Positions 19,136 through 27,639 of a DNA stretch of 64,000 nt are shown here, one piece after another. The DNA is taken from contig JADFZZ010000019.1 in assembly GCA_015232315.1 (NCBI GenBank), positions 1 to 64,000 of the forward strand, in the 5' to 3' direction. The DNA is from SAR324 cluster bacterium (lineage in GTDB: Bacteria; SAR324; NAC60-12). The position numbers and the translations under genes are program-made. The notes below the pieces were generated by a model that was not told the origin of the DNA, did not search any database, and was given only the letters and a program-made list of their open reading frames with translations. Positions within the stretch are counted from its first letter, which is position 1, and every line of letters starts with the position of its first letter.

Positions 19136-19149
19136 TCATCTCTAACTCA

Positions 19150-20004
19150 TTACCTTTGTGCAAGAAATTTTTTGATAGTGGTAGCCGTAACCTCTGGATT
19201 TTCCAGGTGCAAGTGATGCCCACCAGATAAGGAAACATGAGTTAGGTTTTTTACATGCTGATATCGTATTTCCATAGCATCCCGTTGTGGAACAAAACCT
19301 GTATCTGACGTCAGTAACAGCACAGGAGCTGTTATTTCGTCGATAAAGGCCAACACCTGTTCTTGAGTCAGTCTGAGACGAGACGGCACTTTCCATCGAC
19401 GATCCAGATTCCAGGTAACGCCATTCTCACAAGCAATGGTGCCTCGTTGTGCCAGAGGCCTTGCCGCCTGTTCAGAAAGATTTCCCGCCTTCTGTCTGAT
19501 TTTAACAGCCTGCTCCAGTGCTATGACCGATGGTTTCAATTCTCTGGTTTTGTGCAATTGCCATTGGGTAATGGAGTCCCTTAACAATTGCGGTGCGGCT
19601 TGGGGCAATTCTGTTAACGGACCAAGTCCCTCAATCAGAATCAGTAGGGAAATCCTTTCGGGAATAGTTCCTGCTGTAAGAGTGGCAACACCTGCCCCCA
19701 TTGAATGTCCCATCAGGATGAACTGATCCCATCCCAGTTGATGAGCAATTTCGATCACCAGTTGTACCAGATCAATGAAGTGGAAAAAAGTGCCTTCAGG
19801 GAACGATTCCGACCAGCCATTTCCGGGAAAATCAACAGCCACAACTTCAAAGTCATCCAGCAATGGAGCCAACAGGTCATACGTCCCTGCATTATCCAGC
19901 CAGCCATGCAAGGCAAGAATCGGTGGATTGCCCGCGATTCCCCACCGTTTCGCGGCCAGTTTTAACCCGGAAATTTCAATCGTAATTTCTACAGCGTGAT
20001 TCAT
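19150..20004 (-). CDS. Alpha/beta-hydrolase fold protein
   Basis: The 284-residue soluble protein has the classic layout. LHGWLDNAGT forms the oxyanion part, GHSMGAG near residue 105 is the nucleophile elbow, an Asp follows strand six (LLLTSDTGF), and GGHHLHLE near 268 provides the catalytic His. It resembles serine-hydrolase relatives such as epoxide-hydrolase-like or MEST-type proteins; the substrate is unknown. No signal peptide is seen. It starts 12 bases after the stop of the upstream membrane coiled-coil gene, so the two may be co-transcribed. The sdh terminator lies between it and the opposite operon. Confidence 0.85.
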   Translation of the reverse strand: MNHAVEITIEISGLKLAAKRWGIAGNPPILALHGWLDNAGTYDLLAPLLDDFEVVAVDFPGNGWSESFPEGTFFHFIDLVQLVIEIAHQLGWDQFILMGHSMGAGVATLTAGTIPERISLLILIEGLGPLTELPQAAPQLLRDSITQWQLHKTRELKPSVIALEQAVKIRQKAGNLSEQAARPLAQRGTIACENGVTWNLDRRWKVPSRLRLTQEQVLAFIDEITAPVLLLTSDTGFVPQRDAMEIRYQHVKNLTHVSLSGGHHLHLENPEVTATTIKKFLAQR

Positions 20005-20016
20005 TGGCGTATCTTT

Positions 20017-20535
20017 TCAGAAGTTTATTGTTGCCTTGTGTTTCAATTCGTTGAAGCTCATGTCATCCACCACTTCAAGATGCCTGATTTCGTCTTCAAT
20101 TTTGGTTTGTACCCATTGATATTTTTTCAGCAGTTCCTGATATTCCTTGCATTTTGAGCGACCGGCAAGTTTTCGCCACCATGGCAGAGACTCAAACAAT
20201 TGATGCATCTGATGCCAGAGCATCTCACGATGATGACACCCTTTGTCATATTCCTGTTGTTCCTGTTTGAAGCGTTCCCTGTATTTTTCAGTGAGTTGGA
20301 ATAATTCTTCCAATTCTTTTGTATTCGCTTGCGCTTCAGAAATTTTTCTTAATTTCAGCAATTCCTTGAGTGTTTTGAATTCGGGCGTTTTTTTATGAGG
20401 GAACACAGCCAGTGGGTCTTTTTCTCCAGTAAGCCATCGGACAAAACTCACCAGCAAAATAATGCCGGTAACAATCACCAGCAGATAGGCATAAAAGGAC
20501 AATTCCAGCAAAATTCCCAGGCTACGGTTATCCAT
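20017..20535 (-). CDS. Unknown small membrane protein with long helical cytoplasmic part
   Basis: The 172-residue protein has one strong transmembrane segment at about 10-31, followed by a basic turn and about 130 residues of charged, helix-forming sequence rich in Glu, Lys and Gln, typical of a coiled coil. No family is recognised. A modest AGGA ribosome site lies 10 bases upstream of the ATG. The rnpB promoter sits just upstream in the opposite direction, so the two genes share a very short divergent region. It could be a scaffold or adaptor for membrane proteins, but that is a guess. Confidence 0.7.
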   Translation of the reverse strand: MDNRSLGILLELSFYAYLLVIVTGIILLVSFVRWLTGEKDPLAVFPHKKTPEFKTLKELLKLRKISEAQANTKELEELFQLTEKYRERFKQEQQEYDKGCHHREMLWHQMHQLFESLPWWRKLAGRSKCKEYQELLKKYQWVQTKIEDEIRHLEVVDDMSFNELKHKATINF

Positions 20536-20537
20536 GC

Positions 20538-20566
20538 TTGCAAGATCCTTTCAAACGAATTAAGGT
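20538..20566 (+). promoter_or_regulatory. Candidate promoter of rnpB
   Basis: TTGCAA at 20538-20543 and TAAGGT at 20561-20566 are spaced by 17 bases, and a start 7 bases downstream would fall exactly on the first base of the RNase P P1 helix (20573). The -35 box sits in the divergent gene's leader. Confidence 0.45.
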
Positions 20567-20571
20567 GAGGG

Positions 20572-20933
20572 GGCCAAAGCCTGAAACACAGTCGCTGGTA
20601 TCGCAAGATGCTGGAGGAAAGTCCGGGCAACACAGAGCGTAGTGCTGGCTAACGGCCAGGCAGAGTGATCTGACGGAAAGTGCAACAGAAAATATACCGC
20701 CGATGGCAATTCGCACAGGTAAGGTTGAAATGGCAGGGTAAGAGCCTACCGCAGGGCTGGTAACAGCACTGGCAATGAAAACCCCACTCGTTGCAAGTCC
20801 AAATATAATCGCATTCAGGTGGCTCGCCTGGCGGTTGGGTAGGACGCAAGAAGTTGTTGGTAACAGCAACTCCAGATAAATGGCTGTGACCATTTCCAAT
20901 GGTACAGAACCCGGCTTATTGAAGACTTTGGCA
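20572..20933 (+). ncRNA. rnpB: RNase P RNA, bacterial type A
   Basis: This is the catalytic RNA that matures tRNA 5' ends. The conserved cores are present in order: GGAGGAAAGTCCGGGC (20612-20627), AGTGCAACAGAAAATATACC with CCGCCGATGGC, CAGGTAAGGTTGAAA, GGTAAGAGCCTACCGC, GGCTGGTAACAG, CCAGATAAATGG, and ACAGAACCCGGCTTA near the 3' end. The ends pair as helix P1: GCCAAAG at 20573-20579 with CTTTGGC at 20926-20932. The size of about 360 nt and the motif set fit type A. A U-rich tract directly after P1 would end transcription. Confidence 0.95.
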
Positions 20934-20957
20934 TCTATTTTTTCTTTTTTACTCTGG
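20934..20957 (+). terminator. U-tract after RNase P RNA
   Basis: After the P1 helix the + strand reads a T-rich run (TATTTTTTCTTTTTTAC at 20937-20953), a usual 3' end for rnpB. The same bases, read on the minus strand, encode the Lys-rich last residues and stop codon of the J-like protein. Confidence 0.55.
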
Positions 20958-21888
20958 CCCATTCTTCATAGCTCTTCACATAATCTGACACTACTTTTTC
21001 AAGTGGAAGTTGCAGAGCCTTGACATACCCATTGAGATATCCCCTCAGGTAGACTATCGCTTTAAATTCAGGAAAATCGTTTTGTTCAATCGCCTGTAAA
21101 AAATGTTCCCGAATACAGGTTTCCATAGAAACTTCATGTAATGTGATATGTTTAAGTTCCCGGATATGCTTTAAGATTTCCCCATCGAACGTCATCACTG
21201 AATCCAGAAATTTCTGAATAGTTTCATCCGCTACCTGATTTTTGGAAATAAGATTTCTCCGGTTCTCCTCACGTTTCAGCATATTCGCATGCAGCATTTG
21301 ATCCGAGGCCTGTTCGGGCGTTTTTTTCGGACTGCTTTCTTTGAAGACTGGAATTGGTATCTGTTTATCAATGTTTTGTACTACGGTGGTTCCAACCTCT
21401 TTTTCAGGATATGGATATTCCTGAACAGGCACTGACGGTCGATCAATCTTATAGGATTTTCTGGGGAAAATATTTCCAGACATTACCGTTTTCTGGGGAA
21501 GTTCATAGGCCGTATGAACGGTTTGGTCGGCTCTTACCGCAAGTATATGATAATCATTGGTCAGATTCGTGTTTTGAATAGAGGTACTGGACGGTAAAGT
21601 TTCTTGAGTTCCGGTTACTTCTGCTGGCTCATTGGCAGTTCGGAATAATTTTTGATCGTATTCACGGCGTGAAACAGGATCTTTTAACGTCATGTAGGCC
21701 AAAGAAATTCTTCGTAAGATCTGATCATTTTCTTCGTCAGAAAAGAGCGAGTACGTCGCAAGTGAATTTTCGTGAAAGGTCTGCATGGCCATTTCATAGG
21801 CAATACGAACTTCTTCAGTGGTTGCCTTGTATGACAAGTTGAGGATTTGATAGAAGTTCTCAATATCTTGAACTGTCTCTAATTGCAT
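20935..21888 (-). CDS. J-domain-like protein lacking HPD
   Basis: The 317-residue protein opens with a segment laid out like a DnaJ J-domain: YQILNLSYKATTEEVRIAYE, a second helix, and a closing LAYMTLKDPVSRREYD. At the loop that should carry His-Pro-Asp it reads His-Glu-Asn. It is therefore unlikely to stimulate DnaK by the usual mechanism. The rest is low-complexity and helical, with no membrane segment. It lies 7 bp after the FleN gene and is probably co-transcribed with it, which hints at a role in flagellar placement or number. Its last codons are read from the complement of the rnpB U-tract. Confidence 0.75.
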   Translation of the reverse strand: MQLETVQDIENFYQILNLSYKATTEEVRIAYEMAMQTFHENSLATYSLFSDEENDQILRRISLAYMTLKDPVSRREYDQKLFRTANEPAEVTGTQETLPSSTSIQNTNLTNDYHILAVRADQTVHTAYELPQKTVMSGNIFPRKSYKIDRPSVPVQEYPYPEKEVGTTVVQNIDKQIPIPVFKESSPKKTPEQASDQMLHANMLKREENRRNLISKNQVADETIQKFLDSVMTFDGEILKHIRELKHITLHEVSMETCIREHFLQAIEQNDFPEFKAIVYLRGYLNGYVKALQLPLEKVVSDYVKSYEEWARVKKKK

Positions 21889-21895
21889 AAGATGC

Positions 21896-22837
21896 TCATG
21901 GATTTTTATAGTACATTTGTGGCTTCAATTGTCGGTTCTGAATCAGATTATTACAGATCATGCTGATCCTTTTTGCGACAATGGAATCTGGCGCGTTCAT
22001 CAGGACAGGTTTACGTTGCAAGACAGATTTCCAGACAATCTCATCATGTTCCACATAACCCGCAAAATCGATATGGATACCGAAATATTTGACGCAGGCG
22101 TTGTCCATGGCAAAACCAATTTTGATGTCATTTGCGGATCGAACCTGATTGAGAATAAGGCGCGGTCTGAATTCATTCGCCTGGCGGTCAATAAACTCAG
22201 CAACTTCTTCATCCTGTTGCTTCAAATATTCCAGCAATTCCCGTGGTGTGCGAATACCATACTGATTATTCCGGTTCATGACTTGATCCACCAGAGTTCG
22301 TATTCTGGACGATGGACTGCTGTGGCGTATTTTCCTGTAAAACGCGCTTTTAATGAATCGATACGCGTTCTCAATGGAAGTTGGTTCAGGCACCACGACG
22401 ATAATCTGTGAATTAGCTGACAGAAAAAAATCGATTGTATTGAAAGCCGTGCCAGCACCAAGGTCCAACAATACATAATCCACATCAATATTCTGGATTG
22501 CTTTCAAAATTCTTAATTTCTGGGCATGTCGGGGATTGGCGATGTCCAGTCCATCCTGTGCGCCGCTGATCAATCGAACACCGTTGATTGGTGTTGGAAT
22601 CAGAATATCCTCGATGGTTGTCATTTCGCGGTTGACAAAATCAGAAAGTCCCTTTTCCGGATTATTGATACCGAGACATGTATGCAGATTTGCTCCACCA
22701 AGATCCATGTCGGCCATGACCACACTATAGCCTTTTTGTGCCAGTGCGATACCCAGATTTCCGGTAAGAAAACTTTTCCCTACCCCACCTTTACCCCCAC
22801 CTACGGCCCATACTTCTTTAGTTGGCATTGAAACCAT
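21896..22837 (-). CDS. FleN/FlhG-type MinD-family ATPase
   Basis: This is a ParA/MinD-family ATPase. The deviant Walker A GGKGGVGKS lies near residue 10, followed by VVMADMDLGGAN, DYVLLDLGAGT (Walker B), and VVPEPTSIENAYRFIKSAFYRKI. The last segment is typical of FleN/FlhG proteins, which control flagellar number and position. The open frame continues 39 codons upstream, but the family start lies just before the P-loop, so an ATG at 22837 or 22828 is likely. FliN is encoded about 200 bp upstream on the same strand, and the J-like gene follows 7 bp downstream. Confidence 0.85.
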   Translation of the reverse strand: MVSMPTKEVWAVGGGKGGVGKSFLTGNLGIALAQKGYSVVMADMDLGGANLHTCLGINNPEKGLSDFVNREMTTIEDILIPTPINGVRLISGAQDGLDIANPRHAQKLRILKAIQNIDVDYVLLDLGAGTAFNTIDFFLSANSQIIVVVPEPTSIENAYRFIKSAFYRKIRHSSPSSRIRTLVDQVMNRNNQYGIRTPRELLEYLKQQDEEVAEFIDRQANEFRPRLILNQVRSANDIKIGFAMDNACVKYFGIHIDFAGYVEHDEIVWKSVLQRKPVLMNAPDSIVAKRISMICNNLIQNRQLKPQMYYKNP

Positions 22838-23035
22838 TCCATGAAAAAGAAGGCCCCTTTCAAAAGTAGTTGACACTTTGCTGTCGTTTCCGCGCAGGCA
22901 AGACATTGAAGGGCAAACTGTAAACTGAAATTCAGTCTTTTTGAAAGGTGCCAAAAAGAATTTAATAATTCATAAGTCTATAGCAAATAACCGGCCAATT
23001 TGCAGGTACGATAAAACAAATTTATTTTGCTAGTG

Positions 23036-23377
23036 TTATTCACGACGATCCCCAATTTTTTCGTCTGGACGAGTCACTTCACTGATCCGTATTCCATAGC
23101 GTTCGTTGACAACCACCACTTCGCCCCGGGCCATGAGTCTGTCTGCCACTAAAACATCCATGGGTTCACCAACGATTTTTTTAAATTCGACAACAGAGCC
23201 TTTTTTCAGATTAAGCACTTCTTTGATGGTCATTTCTGTTCGGCCGATTTCGACATTCAGGATCATGGGAACGTCTTCGAGAAATTTGATCGTATGGAAA
23301 ACATCACCATCTTCATCGCCTTTGAGCAATCCCTTGAAATTGTCCTGACCAAAAAACGCGGCTTTATTATCTGCCAT
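23036..23377 (-). CDS. fliN: Flagellar motor switch protein FliN
   Basis: The 113-residue protein matches the C-terminal SpoA/FliN domain: ILNVEIGRTEMTIKEVLNLK, GSVVEFKKIVGEP, DVLVADRLMARGEVVVVNE and YGIRISEV. FliN forms part of the C-ring that reverses the motor when CheY-P binds. The start has a strong AGGAGG site. FliM and other switch genes are not in the window, so this fliN is separated from the main flagellar cluster or is a second copy. Confidence 0.92.
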   Translation of the reverse strand: MADNKAAFFGQDNFKGLLKGDEDGDVFHTIKFLEDVPMILNVEIGRTEMTIKEVLNLKKGSVVEFKKIVGEPMDVLVADRLMARGEVVVVNERYGIRISEVTRPDEKIGDRRE

Positions 23378-23545
23378 AATCCTCCTGACTGAGTTTTATT
23401 GTGGATCAAGGTGCAACCGTGATGGTTCATACAGGAATCATACCCTTTATTTCATATTTCATGAAGCGATATGATTGAAGTGAAACTGGAGATCAAACAA
23501 ACAGGGCTTGATTTGCCGGGCCTGTCAACGGAGTCGAACTCCTGC

Positions 23546-24364
23546 TTAGAGCTCGACCCAGACATAAAGGGGTAAATGCGAACTGATTTTCTGAACCTGT
23601 CCCAGACCATAGCTCGGGACAATGTCTATCACACCAGTCGCACAGATGTTGGCCTCTTGAAAAAAAACATTATTAAATCCGGAGGCTAAATAGTCCTTGT
23701 CGGTGGCATTTTTTTTGAGATCACCGGGTTCTTTAATCAGAGGCAATAATTTGTTTTCCTTGAATTTTGCAAATTCCGGAGCATCAAAGGATCGTCCCCA
23801 GAATCCAAAAATACCCAAAGCCCCCTGATTTTTAGATAGTTTTTGATGGAGTTCCAGAAATTGTTTGATACGTTCTTCAAAAATTTCAGATCGGCCGATT
23901 AGATTGAAATTGACTAAAGCGAGACTTTGTCCCTGTACCTTGAAAGCCCCGATAAACGGGTCATTGAGTTGGATGGATTCCAACTGACTGGTGAGCTTTG
24001 TACTGACCTTTTTAACCCAGCGGGTTTTCCATAGAAAAACGTATCGGAGTTCGCTGCCGTCACGTGTTCCTTCACTGACAGAATAATCCCAGAGAAACCC
24101 CAGATCGCTCAACTGAATATCCAGTTCAGACATGATCTGCAGTCCCTTGTTGGAACTGGAAAGTCCCTGAAAACCGACGATTGACGCGTCATTGATGGTT
24201 TCAGCGACAATTTTCAGACTTTCCGCGGAAAGTTTTTCAAATTGGGGAATATTCCAGGATACCACCAGTGCCGCTGTGGAGGCACAACCTTGAGGTGGTG
24301 ACGCCCAGGATGACGTCTGAAAAAAAAAGGCAAAGATAATAAACAAACAGCATTTCACTGACAT
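23546..24364 (-). CDS. Secreted endonuclease/exonuclease/phosphatase-fold protein, probably inactive
   Basis: The protein has a signal peptide cleaved near SWAS-PP and then an EEP (DNase I-like) fold. The Asn of the first motif is kept (VVSWNI), as is a late His (SSHLPLYV). The catalytic Glu of the QE motif is Gly (IVGFQGL), the GDFN motif reads GFWG, and the Asp of the final SDH motif is Ser. With the metal and catalytic residues gone, it is probably a binding protein and not a nuclease. The ATG at 24364 is favoured by AAGGGGAG upstream; a frame start at 24379 is possible. Confidence 0.7.
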   Translation of the reverse strand: MSVKCCLFIIFAFFFQTSSWASPPQGCASTAALVVSWNIPQFEKLSAESLKIVAETINDASIVGFQGLSSSNKGLQIMSELDIQLSDLGFLWDYSVSEGTRDGSELRYVFLWKTRWVKKVSTKLTSQLESIQLNDPFIGAFKVQGQSLALVNFNLIGRSEIFEERIKQFLELHQKLSKNQGALGIFGFWGRSFDAPEFAKFKENKLLPLIKEPGDLKKNATDKDYLASGFNNVFFQEANICATGVIDIVPSYGLGQVQKISSHLPLYVWVEL

Positions 24365-24403
24365 GCTCCCCTTGTTCATGTGAGTTTCATTACTGGAAGT
24401 ACA

Positions 24404-24850
24404 CTAGAAACGTATGCCTAGTAATGATGATGTCCAGGCGGTCTCTCCTGTCTTGAAAACAGGTAAACCGTGTACCGGTGAAATCACAATCAGATCTTTT
24501 GAAGTATCCCATGTGACCAGATTCTGAGGTCTGCTGTTTTGAGAATCTCCAAAAGCACCACCTCCCTTAGATTCATTTTCATAAAAACCATAGGCCATTC
24601 CACCCAGAACGCCCAGAGCTGTTCCTTTGATTATATAGGCTTCAAGGGCCATATTCTTGTCATCATTGTCATTGTTTCTATCATTGGCAAGTGCCCACAC
24701 AGAAGCACCAACTACAGCTCCTAGCGCACCTCCGTAGAGTGCATCAACAAATACAAGTTTCATTCCGGCTGCATAACTTTGGGATGTGATTGTCACATTG
24801 ATCATTAAAGCACTGACCGCGATTATGATAATTTTTTTAAACATTTTCAT
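24404..24850 (-). CDS. Secreted glycine-zipper protein with C-terminal beta-signal (paralogue A)
   Basis: The 148-residue protein has a signal peptide (cleavage near SYA-A). Two helices rich in GxxxG follow (YGGALGAVVGASVWAL and KGTALGVLGGMAYGFY), separated by an acidic Asn/Asp loop. The end is SSLLGIRF, alternating hydrophobic residues with a terminal Phe. That ending resembles the C-terminal strand recognised by the outer-membrane BAM machinery. Three similar proteins follow in this locus. Function unknown. The 270-bp divergent region upstream leads to the ExbB-like gene. Confidence 0.7.
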   Translation of the reverse strand: MKMFKKIIIIAVSALMINVTITSQSYAAGMKLVFVDALYGGALGAVVGASVWALANDRNNDNDDKNMALEAYIIKGTALGVLGGMAYGFYENESKGGGAFGDSQNSRPQNLVTWDTSKDLIVISPVHGLPVFKTGETAWTSSLLGIRF

Positions 24851-25121
24851 ATCTCCATAATAAGAATACTATCTGGCGAACAAGGATAGTCACAAATTGT
24901 AATGTTCGTTGCAAACACACTTGAAGCAGACCCGGAAAATATCATCACTATCTGATAGATCTGTTGTCATATTTCAAATGAAGAGTGCAAGAGTTTTACA
25001 CAATATGCATTGTAAAACATAGGTCAAGCCAACATTCATGCAATATCGCTTGAAATACAGGATGCTCTTATTTACATTGTCCCGCAACCAATTTTGACAA
25101 CCTTAAACGATTGATCACTCC

Positions 25122-26360
25122 ATGAAATGTTTAAAATGTGGAAAGCATAATTCTGAAATCACGATCTACTGCGCTCAATGCGGGAGCTATCTGGCCGCTG
25201 AAAATTACAATGATCAGACGGATACCACCAAAGCACTTGCGCTCAGTCTCATGACCACGCCCCTGGTCTATTTGTTTCTTAAATTTGCCGATGGTGAAAA
25301 TGCGAACCTGACCACAATATTTTCCGGTCATGTGTCAGAAGCGATTACGGCTTTGAGCTTATGGTCACTTTATCTGGTCATGATCAAATATTTTACTTAT
25401 CGTACACAACGTCGTTCGAGTGAAATTTTTCGTGGAATCACCATGCATGAACTGATCATTCAGGGGATTTATGTTCAGGATGTCCGGAAAATATCCGATC
25501 AGATAACCGATATTTTGCGGAAGTCAGGAATCAAATCGTACCAGACCACGATCATCTACCGTCGAATCAGAAGAATATTGCAATATATCCAGGCCGTTCC
25601 CAAAAAAGAAGAAGCGCATGGCATTCTGAATTATCAGGCTGAAATTGATTTCAACCACATGGAAAATGGTTATGTACTGCTGAATGTGTTTATTTGGGCA
25701 ATTCCTATTTTGGGCTTTATCGGGACCGTGATGGGCATCGGGGACGCAATTGGGGAGTTTTCCGAATTTATCCGTGGACTGGATTCTGTCAATATCGGTG
25801 GCCAGATGCGTTCTGCGCTGGGTGGGGTTACAAGTGGCCTTTCGCTGGCATTCAATACCACGTTTCTGGCACTTCTGTTTGTGATTCCCATCATGATGCT
25901 CACTTCGTTTTTGCACAAGGCAGAGGAACGACTGTTGCTGGGCATTGAGGAATATTGCCTTGAAGAACTTCTGCCCAATCTCCACATTCATCCGGGCAAT
26001 GAAACACCTTCACAAACGGCTGATGAACATTTGTATCAGCTCATGCGTTTTTCAGAGAACTGGGTCAATCAGATCAGTCCATTACTAACATCTGTGACCC
26101 AATATGCTGAAGCGCTCAAATATCAGATCGAAGGGCTTCACCCCCTGGTTCGTGATTTCAGCAATCAGTTTTTTCAGGTAAAAGATACCGTATCGCAACA
26201 ACAGGGGCCGACACCGGAATCAGCGTCTTCCGCAACAGCAGTAGCAGAGACTCTTGGCGAAACGCCTGCGGATACAGCAGAGTCTGATAAGAGCAATGCT
26301 ACAGAAAATCTCACAAAGTTTCAGGAAACGGAACACACTGTTGAGACTAAAGATTCATGA
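25122..26360 (+). CDS. Zinc-ribbon MotA/TolQ/ExbB-type proton-channel protein
   Basis: The 412-residue protein starts with a zinc ribbon (CLKC near residue 3 and CAQC near 17). One or two membrane helices follow, then a cytoplasmic region, and then the MotA/TolQ/ExbB core: FIWAIPILGFIGTVMGIGDAI, then GGVTSGLSLAFNTTFLALLF. The family forms proton-driven pentameric motors with a two-helix partner. The C-terminal 80 residues are Ala/Thr/Ser/Glu-rich and likely disordered. The next gene overlaps by 4 bases (ATGA) and supplies a candidate ExbD-like partner. The zinc ribbon is unusual for the family. Confidence 0.85.
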   Translation: MKCLKCGKHNSEITIYCAQCGSYLAAENYNDQTDTTKALALSLMTTPLVYLFLKFADGENANLTTIFSGHVSEAITALSLWSLYLVMIKYFTYRTQRRSSEIFRGITMHELIIQGIYVQDVRKISDQITDILRKSGIKSYQTTIIYRRIRRILQYIQAVPKKEEAHGILNYQAEIDFNHMENGYVLLNVFIWAIPILGFIGTVMGIGDAIGEFSEFIRGLDSVNIGGQMRSALGGVTSGLSLAFNTTFLALLFVIPIMMLTSFLHKAEERLLLGIEEYCLEELLPNLHIHPGNETPSQTADEHLYQLMRFSENWVNQISPLLTSVTQYAEALKYQIEGLHPLVRDFSNQFFQVKDTVSQQQGPTPESASSATAVAETLGETPADTAESDKSNATENLTKFQETEHTVETKDS

Positions 26361-26878
26361 AGCGACGTCCAGCATCTCCCATGGTCTCACTATTCCCGTT
26401 TCTCAGTGTTCTGGTGTGTACCATGGGTATCCTCGCCTTTATTTCCATCACCTTCATTCTTGAAAGTGTTCCTGACATTCAGCAACAGACGGAGCACGTT
26501 ACCATTGAATGGACCGGCGCTCCTGCTTATGTTCAGCCCATTATTTTTCGCTGTCGCGATAACAGGGTGAGTTATTATGATTTGTTTGAGAAACAGGAAA
26601 AAATACTCTCGCTGGAAGAACTGCTGGGTGAACTTAAAGGTGAGAACAGTGAGTTAAAAAAATATCTTCACCAACTAGCCGCTTTGAACCAGCAAATTAA
26701 ACGCAATTTCGGAGAGCGTGAATATTATCCATTATTGCTGGTCTATCCTGATGGCATCTGGGTCACTGAGTTTTTGACCCCTTTGATTGAGCAGGTTGGT
26801 ACACTGAACATGGGACTCGAACCCATGAAAGACAACTGGAAAGATCCCTATTCAGATATATCAAGACGAACTGAATGA
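26357..26878 (+). CDS. ExbD/TolR-like single-helix partner protein
   Basis: The 173-residue protein has a basic N-terminus, a single membrane helix (SLFPFLSVLVCTMGILAF) and a periplasmic remainder with a coiled-coil-like part. The position and FPFL...CTMG pattern fit small ExbD-like partners of ExbB/MotA proteins. The Asp that carries protons in ExbD and TolR is replaced by Ser, so proton transfer would need another residue. It overlaps the upstream ExbB-like gene and ends immediately against the stop codon of paralogue B on the opposite strand. Confidence 0.7.
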   Translation: MKRRPASPMVSLFPFLSVLVCTMGILAFISITFILESVPDIQQQTEHVTIEWTGAPAYVQPIIFRCRDNRVSYYDLFEKQEKILSLEELLGELKGENSELKKYLHQLAALNQQIKRNFGEREYYPLLLVYPDGIWVTEFLTPLIEQVGTLNMGLEPMKDNWKDPYSDISRRTE

Positions 26879-27508
26879 TCAAAACGTCCAACCAAACGCA
26901 ATAGTAAGACCTGCAGGAGGTTCCACAGATGCACCGGCAGGAACATCCATAGCGCTAGGAGGTCTGGGCGCTCGAGGATCCCACACAGAACGGGTGCCAA
27001 TCACCGCACCAATGATGCCACCAACCACGACTCCCAAACCGATCGATCTCAACGTGTCGCGACTGTTTCTCGCCGAGAGCAGAGCTAGCCAGCCACCGAT
27101 CATGAGTCCGGTTCCAGCGCCAAACGCCACGTTGAGGGGGGCGTTGATTTTTTCTTCCAGGAGAAGTTGTTTCTGTCTCAATAATTCGAGTTCCAAATCC
27201 TTTTCGGCACCATCTGGAATCAAACTATCATCCAGATATTGATCATCCGCACTTTCCGGATCACCAAAAAAAGACGAATCTTCCCCGTCAAATCCTTCCT
27301 CATCAAACATCATTTCCTCATCAGGCAGATCTTCTTCATCCTGAAACTGGTAAAGATCATTGATTTCGGAAGAATTATCCCAGGGATCCGGGGGTTGAGC
27401 CACTGCCAATGTTGGTAACAAATAACAAATCACCAGCAATATGGATATGACTCGAATAAATTTTTGATTTTTTGGAATTACAGGTCCAAAATGGAGTTGG
27501 ATATGCAT
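26879..27508 (-). CDS. Secreted glycine-zipper protein with acidic linker (paralogue B)
   Basis: The 209-residue protein has a signal peptide cleaved near AVA-Q. A very acidic low-complexity region of about 80 residues follows, then two GxxxG-rich helices (GTGLMIGGWLALL and GLGVVVGGIIGAVIGT), a Pro-rich stretch, and a C-terminus ending LTIAFGWTF. This repeats the plan of the neighbouring paralogues. The start has an AGGAGA site. It converges on the ExbD-like gene with no gap. Function unknown. Confidence 0.7.
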   Translation of the reverse strand: MHIQLHFGPVIPKNQKFIRVISILLVICYLLPTLAVAQPPDPWDNSSEINDLYQFQDEEDLPDEEMMFDEEGFDGEDSSFFGDPESADDQYLDDSLIPDGAEKDLELELLRQKQLLLEEKINAPLNVAFGAGTGLMIGGWLALLSARNSRDTLRSIGLGVVVGGIIGAVIGTRSVWDPRAPRPPSAMDVPAGASVEPPAGLTIAFGWTF

Positions 27509-27639
27509 TCTCTCAATCTCCTGATCAAGTTCGGTCAGTATAATTAAATGAATAAGTCATGGTCTGGTAATGCAATTACCATTCACTGAATGAGAAGAAC
27601 ATTCAAAATAATATCATCCAGATTGGATAATGAGGTACG

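Noticed and set aside
20528-20962. A 144-codon ORF on the minus strand across 20.5-20.96 kb
   Set aside because: It lies over the RNase P RNA gene and has no protein-like features; the RNA explains the whole region.
23511-23556. tRNA-like T-arm (GGAGTTCGACTCC on the minus strand) after the EEP gene
   Set aside because: The stem is only four pairs, there is no acceptor or anticodon arm around it, and a terminator-like hairpin is simpler.
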